64,000 bases of DNA from Spongilla lacustris (taxonomy: Eukaryota; Porifera; Demospongiae; Spongillida; Spongillidae): NCBI GenBank assembly GCA_949361645.1, contig OX442423.1:2351066-2415065 (forward strand). Reading direction: 5' to 3'. Under the pieces are notes generated by a model. The model did not search any database. It was given only the letters and a program-made list of their open reading frames with translations, and was not told where the DNA came from. The position numbers and the translations under genes are program-made. Below, one piece after another: positions 38,453-48,033 of this stretch. Positions within the stretch are counted from its first letter, which is position 1, and each line of letters begins with the position of its first letter.

Positions 38453-41444
38453 CCAATGTTACAAGATGAGTGTGAGTGATTCACATTATGTGTGGGGACT
38501 CTAGAAGGGCGTGGTCTAGCAGTTTAGATCCACATGTTTCCACACCGCTGGTAACATGACCTGTTCCACTACTGTAGGCTAAGGTTAGGCTAGCTTATTA
38601 AAGCTTTTATTATTAATGCGTGGGGTATGTCGCCTGATATTGCTGAATGGTGTGCATTATTTAAAGTGTATGCTGCTTCACAGTCCCTCCTGTGATCCAC
38701 AAGGGCAACACCACCTACGTTACCATTGACAACACTCTGCAGCTGAATTGCATTGCTGACAGCGTCCAACCTCCTTCCTACTCCTGGTGGTCTGGGAACC
38801 AGCTCGTTGCTAACACCTCGAGGATCACAGTGTCCAGTGGGAGTGGTCTGCTCTCAGTGGGACAGGTGGCCTACAGTGACAGCGGTACGTACACCTGTGT
38901 GGCCACTAACTCCACCGGACAGGATAAAGCCGACTTCCAGGTGGTAGTCCAAGGTGGGTGTGGCTTCTGACTTCGAGATACTTGCAAAATCACCAGCCTA
39001 AGTTTCAAAAATCAATTTTATGTGTATGTTTAGGTAGTAAATAAGTTTAATGTTTTGAGTGAGCTAGCTTGCTAGGACATGTTCGTGGGTGTATGCAATG
39101 GGGGGGGGGGGGGGGGGGGGGGGGGGGGAGGTCGAGGGTTTGAAAAACCCACTCCTTAAAACAAGGTCACCATCACACATCAAAATCTTACTATTTTAAA
39201 AGCCAAAATACGCATACGCATTCGTATGAAAATATACGTGTATACGTACAATGAGTGAGGATAATATAATACATAATTTTGCCTTACATTGCAGAAGGTC
39301 ACCTTTTAATAAAATTCGCCCCCCCCCCCCCCCACCCTTTCTCAAAGGTTGCGTATGCCCATGACGTTGCAGCTGGGCAGTACTTACTATTTTCTAAAGA
39401 GACACTCTAATATCTATGGACAAAGCCTGTCAGTACAGTAGCAGCTAATTGATACATTGGTCACACTCAGTATAACATATGTGCTAGTTAGGGAACAGTT
39501 TGTGGCCAGTAGATCCTACTTATTCCAGATATCCACCAACAACACTGTTGGCAGCAGTGATGTTGTATGTGGACCAGCTCTTATCAAAGAAGGTTTGTAG
39601 AGATTCCTTGAAACTAAAACACATAACATCCCTCACCTTCAGGTATTCCTCTTCCACCTGACCAGCCCATTGTTAGTTCTACCAAGCAGGGGACAGTTAC
39701 CATGACTTTGAGAACAACTGCATCTGGTGCTGGAACTACTGGGACATTTGTGTTCATAATTAGTTCCATGCCCTCAATAGACATGCTGCCCTCCACCTAT
39801 TCATTCCCCACATACTCTGATGGACAGCAGGTGTCAGTTGTTATCAACAATATAAAAGATGGTGTCACATACATATTCATGGTTTCTGCAAGCAATATAT
39901 TTGGCACCTCTGAATTTGTAAATGTGACATGGGTGAGCAAAGGTGAGGTTGTATGTATGTTTCTAAATGCTATTGTTACTGCAGTTTCCAAACAAATCAC
40001 AGACAATATACCATCAGGACTGTCAGGAGCAGGTATCCCTTAATGTGCTTGTGAATTTCTTTGCTAGATGTATGTTTTAAATTTTATTTTTGTTTTATAC
40101 ACAGCACTATGGGGAGTGATAGGAGGAGCATCTGCTCTACTGATACTGATCGTGATTATGGTTATCAGCCTCATCCTATGTAGGAGTGTGTGTTCATGTA
40201 GGTTTATACCTATACATGGTGTCATGCATCAATGCAATTCATGATGCATTACCACCTACACAAAAAAACCTCATTTGTATTCAAATACACACACACAAAA
40301 GTGGTCCAGAGTGCAATATTCGCTTATGAATGTGTACCGCTGTATCGCTACAGATACTATGTGGAGTTGAAATTTTGTATATGACATCAGGCATAGGGCA
40401 TTATTAACCAGCAGTATTATTAACCAGTGGTAGGTGATTACTAAACAAAGGGACGCATATTAATTTGAATATGTTAGATCTAGCTTCAGTGTTTTCAGAA
40501 TATTTTTTATTCCACTACATAGCCCATTTAATAAAACAGAATAAGACTGAACCATTGGAGCTGTTGGAGAACACAGCCTATGGAGTGGTACATAAAGAAG
40601 GTATGTACCTTTTTGTACACAGCTAGCAGAACCTCTTTTGAGCTTTATCACAGAGTAGGCAAAATTTCCACACCTATTAGATGGTATCCTGCATATATGC
40701 ACATATTTATAATTAATGTACAACCATCTAAAGCACTGCAAAGATAAGGCGAGTGTTAAAGCTTGCATAAACAAATTGTAATTCAGAAGCCTAAAGTATG
40801 ATGGCTTTAAAATTAGTGAACAGCATAGTCAACTACAAAGTTATTAATTGGTTTAATCAATTCAACAAATCATTATTGTAAAGTCATCAAGACTTCTATT
40901 GTCAATAAACCGTAATGGACTTCATATGTTTTTGGGTTTGGGCTGAAACATTAGTCTCCTAGCTGGCTAAGATTTTATGCTGTTAATGTTGCATTTGTTG
41001 ATGTGCAATACATATTAGATGGAATAATAATTCAGATGCTCATTACAATGCAGACTATTTATTATAATGTTTAAACAGAACACATATTCCATGACATAGC
41101 CCATGTAATAAGGACTGAACCAGTGGAGCTGGAGGAAGACGCGGCTTATGGAGTGGGGCACAAGGAAGGTATGGATTCTTAAATTGTTTGTCATGTTACT
41201 GCATGCACAGCTGTTCAGTTGTATTGTTAATCCTTTTTAAAATGGGATACTAGTGAAATTATTTTATACTTTCTCCAGACTGTGTTGATGTAAAAGAGAA
41301 CACAGTATATGGAATGATACCAAGAGCAGATAAAGGTACACTGTAGTATGCATTAGTTTGATTTTTATGACATTGCTTGGCCACTGCATATTAGGAAAAG
41401 ATGATTTAGCTTATGAGACTGTTGGAGATAAGAGAAGAAAATGA
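30802..41444 (+). CDS. Receptor B: 3-Ig/FN3 receptor with tyrosine-motif tail
   Basis: Predicted single-pass receptor of about 520 aa, likely an immune-type or recognition receptor (role inferred). Exons: 30802-30862 (signal peptide LLLFALCNCALAQ; ATG 30781 also possible), 30980-31263 (Ig1), 38040-38297 (Ig2), 38684-38953 (Ig3), 39643-39942 (FN3-like), 39985-40032 (juxtamembrane), 40105-40197 (membrane span), then 40523-40600, 41100-41168, 41279-41335 and 41395-41444 (tail, stop TGA). All junctions from exon 2 on are GT-AG, phase 1. The first junction does not fit: donor phase 1, best acceptor (AATTAG) phase 2, next to a 38-base poly-C run. Either the sequence has a one-base error there, a small exon is missed, or the copy is broken. 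Intron 2 is nearly 7 kb and full of transposons plus an antisense gene. Each tail exon has one tyrosine motif: TAYGVV, AAYGVG, TVYGMI, LAYETV. Confidence 0.75.
30916..30953. repeat. Poly-C run of 38 bases before receptor B Ig1 exon
   Basis: A pure C run 26 bases upstream of the Ig1 acceptor. It could act as a polypyrimidine tract. Its length is probably unreliable in the assembly. Confidence 0.9.
31343..32673. mobile_element. Long-inverted-repeat DNA element ending at the gap
   Basis: The left end CGGTGTCACAGACATGTGGG and the reverse complement of the right end CGGTATCACAGGCATACGGG match, and similarity continues about 70 bases through GGGTCCGGGGGGAC and CATATGCCTAGGCAACTGGG. The interior (31560-32500) has no ORF, so it is non-autonomous. 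The right end stops exactly at the N run. Confidence 0.8.
32674..32873. other. Assembly gap (200 N)
   Basis: Exactly 200 N, which looks like a placeholder rather than a measured size. It lies in intron 2 of receptor B, so additional Ig exons could be hidden here. 32880-33080 after it shows no gene. Confidence 0.98.
33085..33420. repeat. 23-bp minisatellite, about 14 copies
   Basis: Units of CCTAAAGCCCTTCTCCACACA with A/G and C/T variants, downstream of the last recognised exon of the antisense gene. Confidence 0.93.
33518..34213 (-). CDS. Three exons of an unknown antisense gene in receptor B intron 2
   Basis: Three linked exons in transcript order: 34213-34080, 33793-33688 and 33622-33518. 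Acceptors are GCAG, ATCAG and ATAAG; donors are CCAG/GTGTCA, ACTG/GTTTGT and GAG/GTAGTG. Phases match (2 to 2, then 0 to 0). The joined peptide of about 115 aa includes DYWGGGDHNAAEKSVVTDQ, LVRQARGGKLEAAKISS and LRLQSSLVAIL, with a helical, coiled-coil look in the middle. Start and end exons were not identified. A possible upstream mini-exon near 34590-34555 (LERRIAEIDLS) cannot be joined in phase. No family recognised. Three phase-compatible junctions in about 700 bases are unlikely by chance. Confidence 0.5.
33838..33913. repeat. (TG)n microsatellite
   Basis: About 37 TG dinucleotides in the intron between the first two recognised exons of the antisense gene. Confidence 0.95.
34893..35075. 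mobile_element. Poly-G element, family M, copy 1
   Basis: Shares with 43311-43541 a left part (GGCGTAACCGTTTGACTC or CGCGTAACCGTTTGACTC, then CATGCGAGCGAGCGCTA), a middle (GGGATTGGAGGTGGGGG, GGCGCCATAGCCTGGGGAG), a poly-G run and the end CCTCCGGCCGCCTATGA. This copy lacks about 50 bases of the second copy. The 94-codon ORF starting at 34641 that runs into it is not credible. 34215-34890 shows no other gene apart from possible first exons of the antisense gene. Confidence 0.7.
35330..35540. mobile_element. Poly-G element fragment, related to family X
   Basis: A poly-G run of about 42 bases is followed by CTGGATCCGCCTCTGATG and by the block CTGTAAGCTCTCCCATCGGG...GAAGCCAACGCTTTTT that is shared with the elements at 45060, 45537 and 47184. 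35545-35840 has no gene. Confidence 0.65.
35845..37331. mobile_element. hAT-like relic with CGATAT inverted ends and BED-like finger
   Basis: The ends are inverted: CAGGGCTGCCGCGATAT at the left and, reversed, CAAGTGCTGCCGCGATAT at the right, each followed by many CGATAT palindromes. On the minus strand 37065-36937 reads KCPVWEHFGW and later LNMWHHHACM, resembling a degenerate BED zinc finger as found at the N-terminus of hAT transposases, with a donor (AAAC/GTAAGT) after it. The middle (36475-36785) holds a short tandem repeat with CAACAGGCAACATGTTATG. No intact transposase remains. Confidence 0.65.
37335..38035. other. Remainder of receptor B intron 2
   Basis: No exon recognised. A palindromic pair occurs: GGTGGTAGGGCCCGCCCGAC near 37953 matches the reverse complement at about 37418-37437 (GTCGGGCGGGCCCTACCACC), a 20-base exact inverted repeat about 520 bases apart and probably another transposon end. 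Confidence 0.6.
38396..38450. repeat. (TG)n microsatellite
   Basis: About 25 TG dinucleotides in the intron between Ig2 and Ig3 of receptor B. Confidence 0.95.
39085..39365. mobile_element. Poly-G/poly-C inverted element in receptor B
   Basis: The left end GGGTGTATGCAATGGGGGG and the reverse of the right end (GGGCATACGCAACC...GGGTGGGGGG) are imperfect inverted repeats with G and C cores. The element lies just where the first half of an FN3 exon would be expected. Confidence 0.55.
39439..39592 (+). pseudogene. FN3 second-half remnant in receptor B
   Basis: The frame upstream of a donor (AAAGAAG/GTTTGT at 39593) reads VLVREQFVASRSYLFQISTN and then NTVGSSDVVCGPALIKE, typical of the last strands of an FN3 domain. 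No first half is found between Ig3 and this point, where an inverted-repeat element sits. Since Ig3 and the next FN3 exon are both phase 1, splicing could skip it. It may be dead, or its first half may lie in unrecognised sequence. Confidence 0.5.
40105..41444 (+). other. Receptor B membrane span and tyrosine-motif tail exons
   Basis: Exon 40105-40197 encodes a span (ALLILIVIMVISLILC). Exons 40523-40600 and 41100-41168 are clear duplicates: both start CCCATTTAAT or CCCATGTAAT, encode HLIK or HVIR and TEP(L/V)EL, then E(N/D)xAYGV and HKE. Exon 41279-41335 has ENTVYGMI; 41395-41444 has LAYETV and the stop. TAYGVV and TVYGMI fit the TxYxx(V/I) switch-motif pattern (ITSM); LAYETV fits (I/V/L/S)xYxx(I/V/L), the ITIM pattern. 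The introns between these exons (40200-40520, 40603-41097) show no other gene. Confidence 0.75.
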
Positions 41445-41499
41445 AACGAGAACATAAAGCCATTTAATTTTACACGCATATATATATATAATGATGACC

Positions 41500-42264
41500 T
41501 CCTGGCTCTTTAATGCGCCCCAATATAAATTTACACATTCTCAAATTGAAAACTCACATTCACGCATAATTAGATAAATATTACTTCATCTCCCTTTCAC
41601 TATCATATATCTTCAAAGCATCACGGGTGTGAAGCTCGTCCACTCCTTGTCCTATAGTCTCCTTCCAAAGGTGTCTGTGGTATTTGCTTGTCTTGTGCAG
41701 GACTGTTTTCGATAGGATTGGCTATTGGTGTCTCTAATCTGATGCTCTGGTGGTACTGCCATATTTTCAGGTGTTACACCTGCGCTAACTGTTGGTTGTA
41801 ACTGCTGCTCATCTGTCTCCAAAGGCAAGTTCCATAGGCATTGAAACTGTGTAGTGTCAGATCATTATCTCCTGTTAGCCACAATTGATGTCTGTTCCTT
41901 AATTCGAAAGGAACTTCAGTGAGTATGTACTTCATATGATTGAGGAGCTATCTGATGCTTTACAGTCCCACTATAGTCTTTCGATCGCAATCCACACTTT
42001 TTGTCCCCTCACTGTTAGTAATGGTGTTAAAATTCTAGTCTTTTGTCGTGTATCAAATTATCCCACTGCTTTCTTCTGTCCAGTTCTCCCTTCTTCTGAA
42101 GCTTCCCACAAATAGGCATCATTGTATTGCAACCTTCGACCCATCAACAGTTCTGATGGAGAATAGCCATTTTTAAGAGGAGTGCATCTGTATGCCAAAT
42201 ATGGATTTATGTATCTGGCTGTGCAGTAATGGGAATTACCTGTACCTAATATAAATGCATGCAT
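41500..42264 (-). mobile_element. Ty3/gypsy integrase C-terminal relic
   Basis: The minus strand from 42264 reads YLAYRCTPLKNGYSPSELLM and GRRLQ, the conserved end of a gypsy integrase, then decays through frameshifts to VRGQKVWI and YRTRSGRAS. It sits between the receptor B stop and the candidate extra exon at 42357, in the opposite orientation. Confidence 0.7.
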
Positions 42265-42356
42265 GCATGTACATGGTGTTCAAATGCATGTTAAGAATGT
42301 GCATGTATACTAGATCGAGTGAGAATCGGATACATGTACTTCGTTCTGTGTTGTAG

Positions 42357-42616
42357 TGGTTGGATATGATGGGGGAAATTATTTACCTACACATGCAAGA
42401 AAATCATTTCACTCCAATTTTTACAAAGCCTTGCCAAGTTATAAAGGGATAGATACAGTATGGTTTGACCCATATGATCGGTCATCCATCATGCATATCC
42501 ATGCTCAACTAGAAACCTCCACTGAAACATTTCAGGACAAGGAAAAGAAGAGCAGCATTGAAATGTACAGCACTGAGCTAATTCAAAATTCAGTGGCTTA
42601 TAACTCTGAAAAATGA
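42357..42616 (+). CDS. Candidate alternative terminal exon of receptor B
   Basis: An acceptor (TTCTGTGTTGTAG) opens a phase-1 frame of 86 codons ending in TGA. It reads VGYDGGNYLPTHARKSF and ends NSVAYNSEK. It is Tyr- and Ser-rich like a receptor tail and phase-compatible with the phase-1 donors of the receptor B tail exons, so it could give a longer tail isoform by skipping 41395-41444. The intervening gypsy relic would then be intronic. Alternatively it belongs to an unrelated or dead gene. Confidence 0.4.
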
Positions 42617-42775
42617 TTACTGCCTAGCAACACAATGTTTACAGTTATGTTACATTTGCACCTTTTCTATAGTTCGAAACTCGCGCGCCAAGCTTTTCCT
42701 CTTAGAAGCTCGTTTCTCGTCTGAGTTCAGTTCATAACGCCGCCTCTTAGAAGCTCGCACCGCAACAGAATTCTT
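42617..42775 (-). mobile_element. Palindrome-ended element, copy 2 (3' part of the ORF only)
   Basis: The reverse complement of 48230-48385: both carry AATTCTGTTGC, CTTCTAAGAAGC or CTTCTAAGAGG blocks and the end GTTGCTAGGCA. The terminal palindrome is absent. Confidence 0.75.
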
Positions 42776-43222
42776 AATTCCTATCTATGCAATATGCAAT
42801 ATTTACCGGAATCATAGAGTAGAAGGATAGGAAACAAATCACGTGAGCCATAGACTGTACATAGACTTTAAGCGCGCAGTCCGTATAGTTGTTAATTAAG
42901 TCAAGTGTCTCCCCCCAAAACGACGACAAGAGTTTCAAGAGAAAGAGAACGTTTGTGTGATCACGGCGATGTAATTTTGAGTATTGGTGCATGCTTAGTA
43001 CAACGGTAGATACGCGCGTTTGTAGTAGTTACATACAAAAGTGAACTGAGGCGTGCTGAATACAAAGGGATACGTCTAAATTGTATTGGCATGATTTGTC
43101 GCATAGCTACACAGCATGGTATATGTTTTCTCTATGCCAGAATGATAAGGCTAAACTGTCATGCAAATAATAAGAGGCAGAGGATGGCCCCATATAGCCA
43201 CCAGTGAACATAACATTAGATA

Positions 43223-43548
43223 ATCAGAGGCGGCCCCAGCATCTACCAAGGGGAGGGGCCAAGCACACGAGGGGCGCCAAAAGGGGGCGTGGCTTACGAT
43301 ACTTTAGATACGCGCGTAACCGTTTGACTCTGGATTGTTGCTAATAATGCATGCGAGCGAGCGCTAGAAACTAAATTATGCTCCGCATTTTGTAGTCTCT
43401 TTTAATTGCAGTGATTGATGATATATAGTTTTAGGGATTGGAGGTGGGGGGAAGGGGGCGCCATAGCCTGGGGAGGGGGGGGGGGAGGGGGGGGGGGGGG
43501 GCCAAGGCCCCCTGGGCCCTCCCCCTCCGGCCGCCTATGATAATTAAT
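43223..43548. mobile_element. Poly-G element, family M, copy 2
   Basis: Ends CAGAGGCGGCC and, reversed, CATAGGCGGCC; flanked by ATAAT on both sides, a possible 5-bp target duplication. The interior is shared with 34893-35075. Just outside, 42820-42839 and 43665-43684 carry an exact 20-base inverted repeat AGAGTAGAAGGATAGGAAAC, which may mark a larger, older element. 42776-43222 shows no gene. Confidence 0.65.
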
Positions 43549-43729
43549 CCTGTTTCCATTCCACTTAATGACCCTTCTCTAAAGGTTACCCTTTTCCTCT
43601 GATGGTGACCTGGGAACGAGAACTATGCGGAATGCACGCGTTAATCGTGTTAATTGGCTGTGTTTCCTATCCTTCTACTCTAATATCAGTGCCTGAATCA
43701 TTAATCTTTATTTATTTATTTATTTTAAA

Positions 43730-44586
43730 ATGGCCTCTGAAGTGGACCCGTACGTCGAGATAGCCAAAGTGAATGGAGAAATCAGAGCAGTCATGGACGA
43801 CCCTGAGTACCTAGGCATCAGGTCAAAGCACTGTCTTTGGGGAAAGCTTAAAGAAGGTACCGTCGACGAACATGTTATTACTCGATGGGATTACTTTCAA
43901 TCGAAGCTGGAGGAACTAAACAAGCAAAGAGATATATGGGTACAATTTAGCTTATCACGCAGTGAAGCTAAGAAAGCGGACACTGTACGCAAGGGTTACA
44001 AAAAATCAGCAGCTGTAAAGTCCGAGCGACAACTCCTCACTATCTTTGCCGATTATCTCAGAAAGCAATATGTATTCGAGCAAGCTTATCGACATTTAGT
44101 AACATTTGGTGATGTGATGAATGCTGTGGGTTTCTACAGCGAACAATCTATTCACCAATACTTCGAAACTCTCCAAAATCCCAACAGGAAATACCAACCA
44201 ATCCGAAATGGGGCCATGCCAATGGAGCAATTTTTTGAACAGGACATGTGGCTCTATCTTGTTAAGCTGCACCGGCGTGTGAATGATGAACTCCACCCAC
44301 TGAGGGCAAACGAGGAAGGACTGTTTACTGTTGTGTTGGAAAACATTGATCCTAATACTGTGGGAGAAATTTTGGGCAGGTGTGGTTTAACATGGTGGGC
44401 ATCAAGATGCTCACAGTAGATAAGTCATCAGAAAAGCAAGCTCACATCATGGCTGTTCATTGGTTGGAAACTGATGCACAACCAATTTGTATAAAGCAGA
44501 TTGCATGTATGGACATGAACAAAGATACACAGAAATTAGAAACGGCGGAGGTGGGCCATGTAAAACGGCTGGGAGCGGATACCTAG
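43730..44586 (+). CDS. Orphan ORF, unknown function, with a frame break
   Basis: ATG in a good context (AAAATGG) opens a 229-codon frame, MASEVDPYVEIAKVNG onwards. The protein is soluble, charged and mostly helical; no signal peptide, membrane span or known domain. After GEILG near 44378 the frame changes character and soon stops, while an overlapping frame (QVWFNMVGIKMLTVDKSS onwards) stays open to TAG at 44584. The two frames look like one protein split by a one-base shift, or joined by an intron using CAG/GTGTGG. It is intronless and sits among transposons, so it may be transposon-derived or a retrocopy. The 44640 minisatellite starts just after its end. Confidence 0.5.
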
Positions 44587-44974
44587 TAGTGGCGAGGTGG
44601 TAACCTATAGCAACAGTATGAGCCCTCCATGGCACCTAGTGTGCATACATGAGGGTGTACTGGAAGTTGTGCATACATGAGGGTGGAAAGGTGTGCATAC
44701 ATGAGGGTGGGAAGGTGTGCATGTACTGGAAGGTGTGCATACATGAGGGTGTACTGGAAGGTGTGCATATATGAGGGTGTGCTGGAAGGTGTGCATGCAT
44801 GAGGGTGTGCTGGAAGGTGTGCATACATGAGGGTGCACTGGAAGGTGTGCATGCATGAGGGTGTGCTGGAAGGTGTGCATACATGAGGGTGTACTGGAAG
44901 GTGTGCATACATGAGGGTGCACTGGAAGGTGTGCATACATGAGGGTGTGCTGGAAGGTGTGCATACATGAGGGT

Positions 44975-46293
44975 CAGTGGCGGATCTAGGAATGGGGCTA
45001 TAGGGGGGGGCGGTTGGTTGGAGGGGCGGCCAGGGGCGGGGCCCACCCACTCACCAGCAAGGGGGTATGGGGGAGCGCTGTAAGCTCCCCCATTGGGGCC
45101 TGGGGCGGAGCCCCAGAAGCTTTCACATTTTTCGCTTCAAAGCCGCTAAAAATCAGCGTATTCGCAGCGCAGTGAAAGAATTTACATACGCGCGAAAGAC
45201 AACGAAGTTTATTGCGATAACGCGCCTCGTAACGGTCGTCAACAGGCGTCTGAGCGTATGAGAATATTGGATATGCTCGCGTGAGCAAACCGTACTTCTC
45301 CTCTATATTGTCGTTGTGATGTACGTAAATCGCTTTAGAGGTATGATGATATAGCAATTGAAGCAGCAGCAGCTGTGAAAATGTTTCGCACTTTCGCCAT
45401 TTGCACCTTTTATCGAACGGTGCACCTAATTAAACCTTTAGTGACAATCGGTAGACTATGTACTTGTACATTTAAAGACTGAAACTTTGTTATTGTTAAT
45501 TATGATCGTGATTCAGTTAAGTTAGTATACACCTATCAGTGGCGTAGGAAGGGAATATAGAGTGCAGCGGCCAACAAAGGTGGTTCCCCCGCCTCCCCGG
45601 GGAGGGTACGGATCGGGGGTACCCCTCCCGGCCAGCTAGGGGCACGGGGGAGCGCTGTAAGCTCCCCCATCGGGGTCTGGGGCGGAGCCCTAGAAGCCAA
45701 CGCTTTTTGCGTAGAAACCCCCCCCCAAAACAACGCAAAAACTGTAACCAGGTTAGTTTGTTTTGAGACCTTGCCTCTGCGCATGTAACAAAACGGCTAT
45801 AGTGCAGCCAAGGCCACTTTTGGTAACCGTTGTACACTGGGTAGCCTATATAGCTTGAGCTAGCTCTCGCGATCGATTTGAAGACCACTTGCATCAGTTG
45901 CATGTCTGCAGCTATTGCTCAGCTAATTGAATTGATACATGCGCGCTTGTCAACCTATGATTATTATTTTTATTTTGTTGTTGTGAAAAAGTGCAGCGGC
46001 CATGGCCGCTGCTGCCGCCCCAGCTCATACGCCACTGCCCCTATGCACATGCAGGCAAGATTTCAAAGGAACGAATAAAACGTTCGTGGTTATTTATAAA
46101 AAAATTCCGGTATTAAGATTAAATTTCGTATCTAGAACTGTGCAAATTAATCACTGAAACTTTTAAGAAATTGCCGCCGCCCCCCCCCCCCCCCCCCCCC
46201 ACACACACATACATACATACACAAAAGGTGTGCTTTCTAGATGCGCGTGCGTTACGTACGGTAGGAAGTGCGCGCGCACGCGTCTGTGTGTGT

Positions 46294-46324
<31 letters not shown>

Positions 46325-46417
46325 GGGGCGGCAATTTCATGACAGGGGCGGCATTTAATATGAATGGGGGGGGGGGCTGCCGCCCCCCCCCCCAAGGCTA
46401 TGCTAGATCCGCCACTG
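44975..46417. mobile_element. hAT-like element with perfect 15-bp ends and 8-bp duplication
   Basis: Starts CAGTGGCGGATCTAG and ends CTAGATCCGCCACTG, an exact 15-bp inverted repeat. It is flanked on both sides by ATGAGGGT, an 8-bp target duplication as made by hAT transposases. It has no transposase and contains element X (45537-46037) and poly-C/poly-G runs, so it is a non-autonomous, nested element. Confidence 0.88.
45537..46037. mobile_element. Element X, uninterrupted copy
   Basis: Ends CAGTGGCGTAGGAAGG and, reversed, CAGTGGCGTATGAGCTG. The interior includes a CGGGGGAGCGCTGTAAGCTC block, GAAGCCAACGCTTTTT and AAGTGCAGCGGCCATGGCCG near the right end. No ORF. The interrupted copy at 47184 shows the same order. 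An 8-bp duplication is only approximate (ACACCTAT, CCCCTATG). Confidence 0.75.
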
Positions 46418-46914
46418 ATGAGGGTGTGCTGGAAGGTGTGCATACATGAGGGTGTACTGGAAGGTGTGCATACATGAGGGTGTGCTGGAAGGTGTGCATA
46501 CATGAGGGTGTGCTGGAAGGTGTGTGCATACATGAGGGTGTACTGGAAGGTGTGCATACATGAGGGTGTGCTGGAAGGTGTGCATACATGAGGGTGTACT
46601 GGAAGGTGTGCATACATGAGGGTGTGCTGGAAGGTGTGCATGCATGAGGGTGTGCTGGAAGGCGGTGGCGGCAGAGCCCATAGGGCAAGTAGCCATACCA
46701 AAGCCGGGCCTCCGAAGGTAGGGCATAGCCCACTGCTGTTTGCGGCTGGACACAATTCACTATTACGGTATATACCTTTTGAATAGTGTAACTGAAGAGC
46801 TCATTATAATTCGTACTTTTTGTGACCCACATGTCATGCTTTTTCATGAAATACACACACAACTATGAATTTCACAAGTACATTAAGGGATAACCCGGCC
46901 TGATCGATGTTGCA

Positions 46915-47010
46915 TTCAGTGGCGTTGTGGCACACCCGCCGCTGGGGGGGCAGATATATATAAAGGCGCCCCCCCCCCCCCCCCCCCCCCCCGCCCCCCC
47001 CCCCCAAAAA
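46915..47010. mobile_element. Poly-C element fragment
   Basis: Begins CAGTGGCGTTGTGGCAC, like the other CAGTGGCG ends, and contains a poly-C run of about 35 bases. No matching right end found. Confidence 0.4.
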
Positions 47011-48033
47011 AGCTTCTGCACATATATACGTGTACATGTCCATCCATCGCATTTTAATCACGAAGTGTATATATAATTTACACCGAAATTGCCACGGTCA
47101 TTTTCACGTGCAATTGAAGCTAGGAGAATGGGGGGCGTGTTAATTGCTCCTGTCCAACCGATACATTGGAACTACAATAACGCCAGTGGCGTAGGAAGGA
47201 AATATAGAGTGCAGCGGCCAACAAAGGTGGTTCCCCCGTCTCCCCGGGGAGGGTACGGAGGGGGGGGGGGGGGGGGGGGGGCACCCCTCCCGTTCAGCTA
47301 GGGGTTACGGGGGAGCGCTGTAAGCTCCCCCATCGGGGTCTGGGGCGGAGCCCCAGAAGCCAACGCTTTTTGCATAGAAAACCCCCCAAAAACTACGCTA
47401 AAACTGTAACGAGGTTAGTTTGTTTTGATACCTTGCCTCTGCGCATGTAATCGAGAGTTACGGCAGTAATTCTCATATAGGATTTGTGCCGTATCATGAA
47501 TATCATTAAAAACGCGTCCCGCGTATAACTCACGAACCGAGAAACGGATAGTGTAGCTCTTTGTTGCTATCGATCCACAATGGAAAGACGATCATTTTTA
47601 TGTTTTGTTCAAGTCGCTAGACCGTTTACTTTAAGAGAACAAAAAACCTCGTAGTTCTCGTTCCCAGACCGTAATTTGTCCATAGTCGTCGTCGTCGTCG
47701 TCGTCGTCTTTATGGGTGAGTATAACTCGAGATAGGAAAGGTTTTAAAGAGCGACAGTTACACCAAAAATCGTAGAAAATTCTGACAATACATCTTCAGG
47801 TATCAGATATATAAATAAAGCATGTAACCAATTCAATTTGCAGCTGTTCTCGCGCGCAAAGATATCAGTACGTAATCGCTACGTAATATAGAGAGTTAGC
47901 TATATTAAAACCCTTTCCATGACAATGCTTCAGAATTGTGGATTGTGTATGATTGGCATGGAACAGGTGTGAGTTTCGTTTGGGTTTTTAGTTTTGCTCA
48001 CCACTTTTAGCTAGCTAAGTTGTTTTTGTCAAA

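Larger units (their letters stand above)
44640..46660. repeat. 28-bp minisatellite split by a transposon
   Basis: Units of GTGTGCATACATGAGGGTGT plus RCTGGAAG occupy 44640-44974 and resume at 46418-46660. The halves are in register across the insertion at 44975-46417, with an ATGAGGGT duplication. ORFs reading through it are artefacts. Confidence 0.92.

Noticed and set aside
44583..46862. His/Cys/Thr/Pro-rich minus-strand ORFs of 116-167 aa
   Set aside because: Translation of the 28-bp minisatellite interrupted by a transposon.
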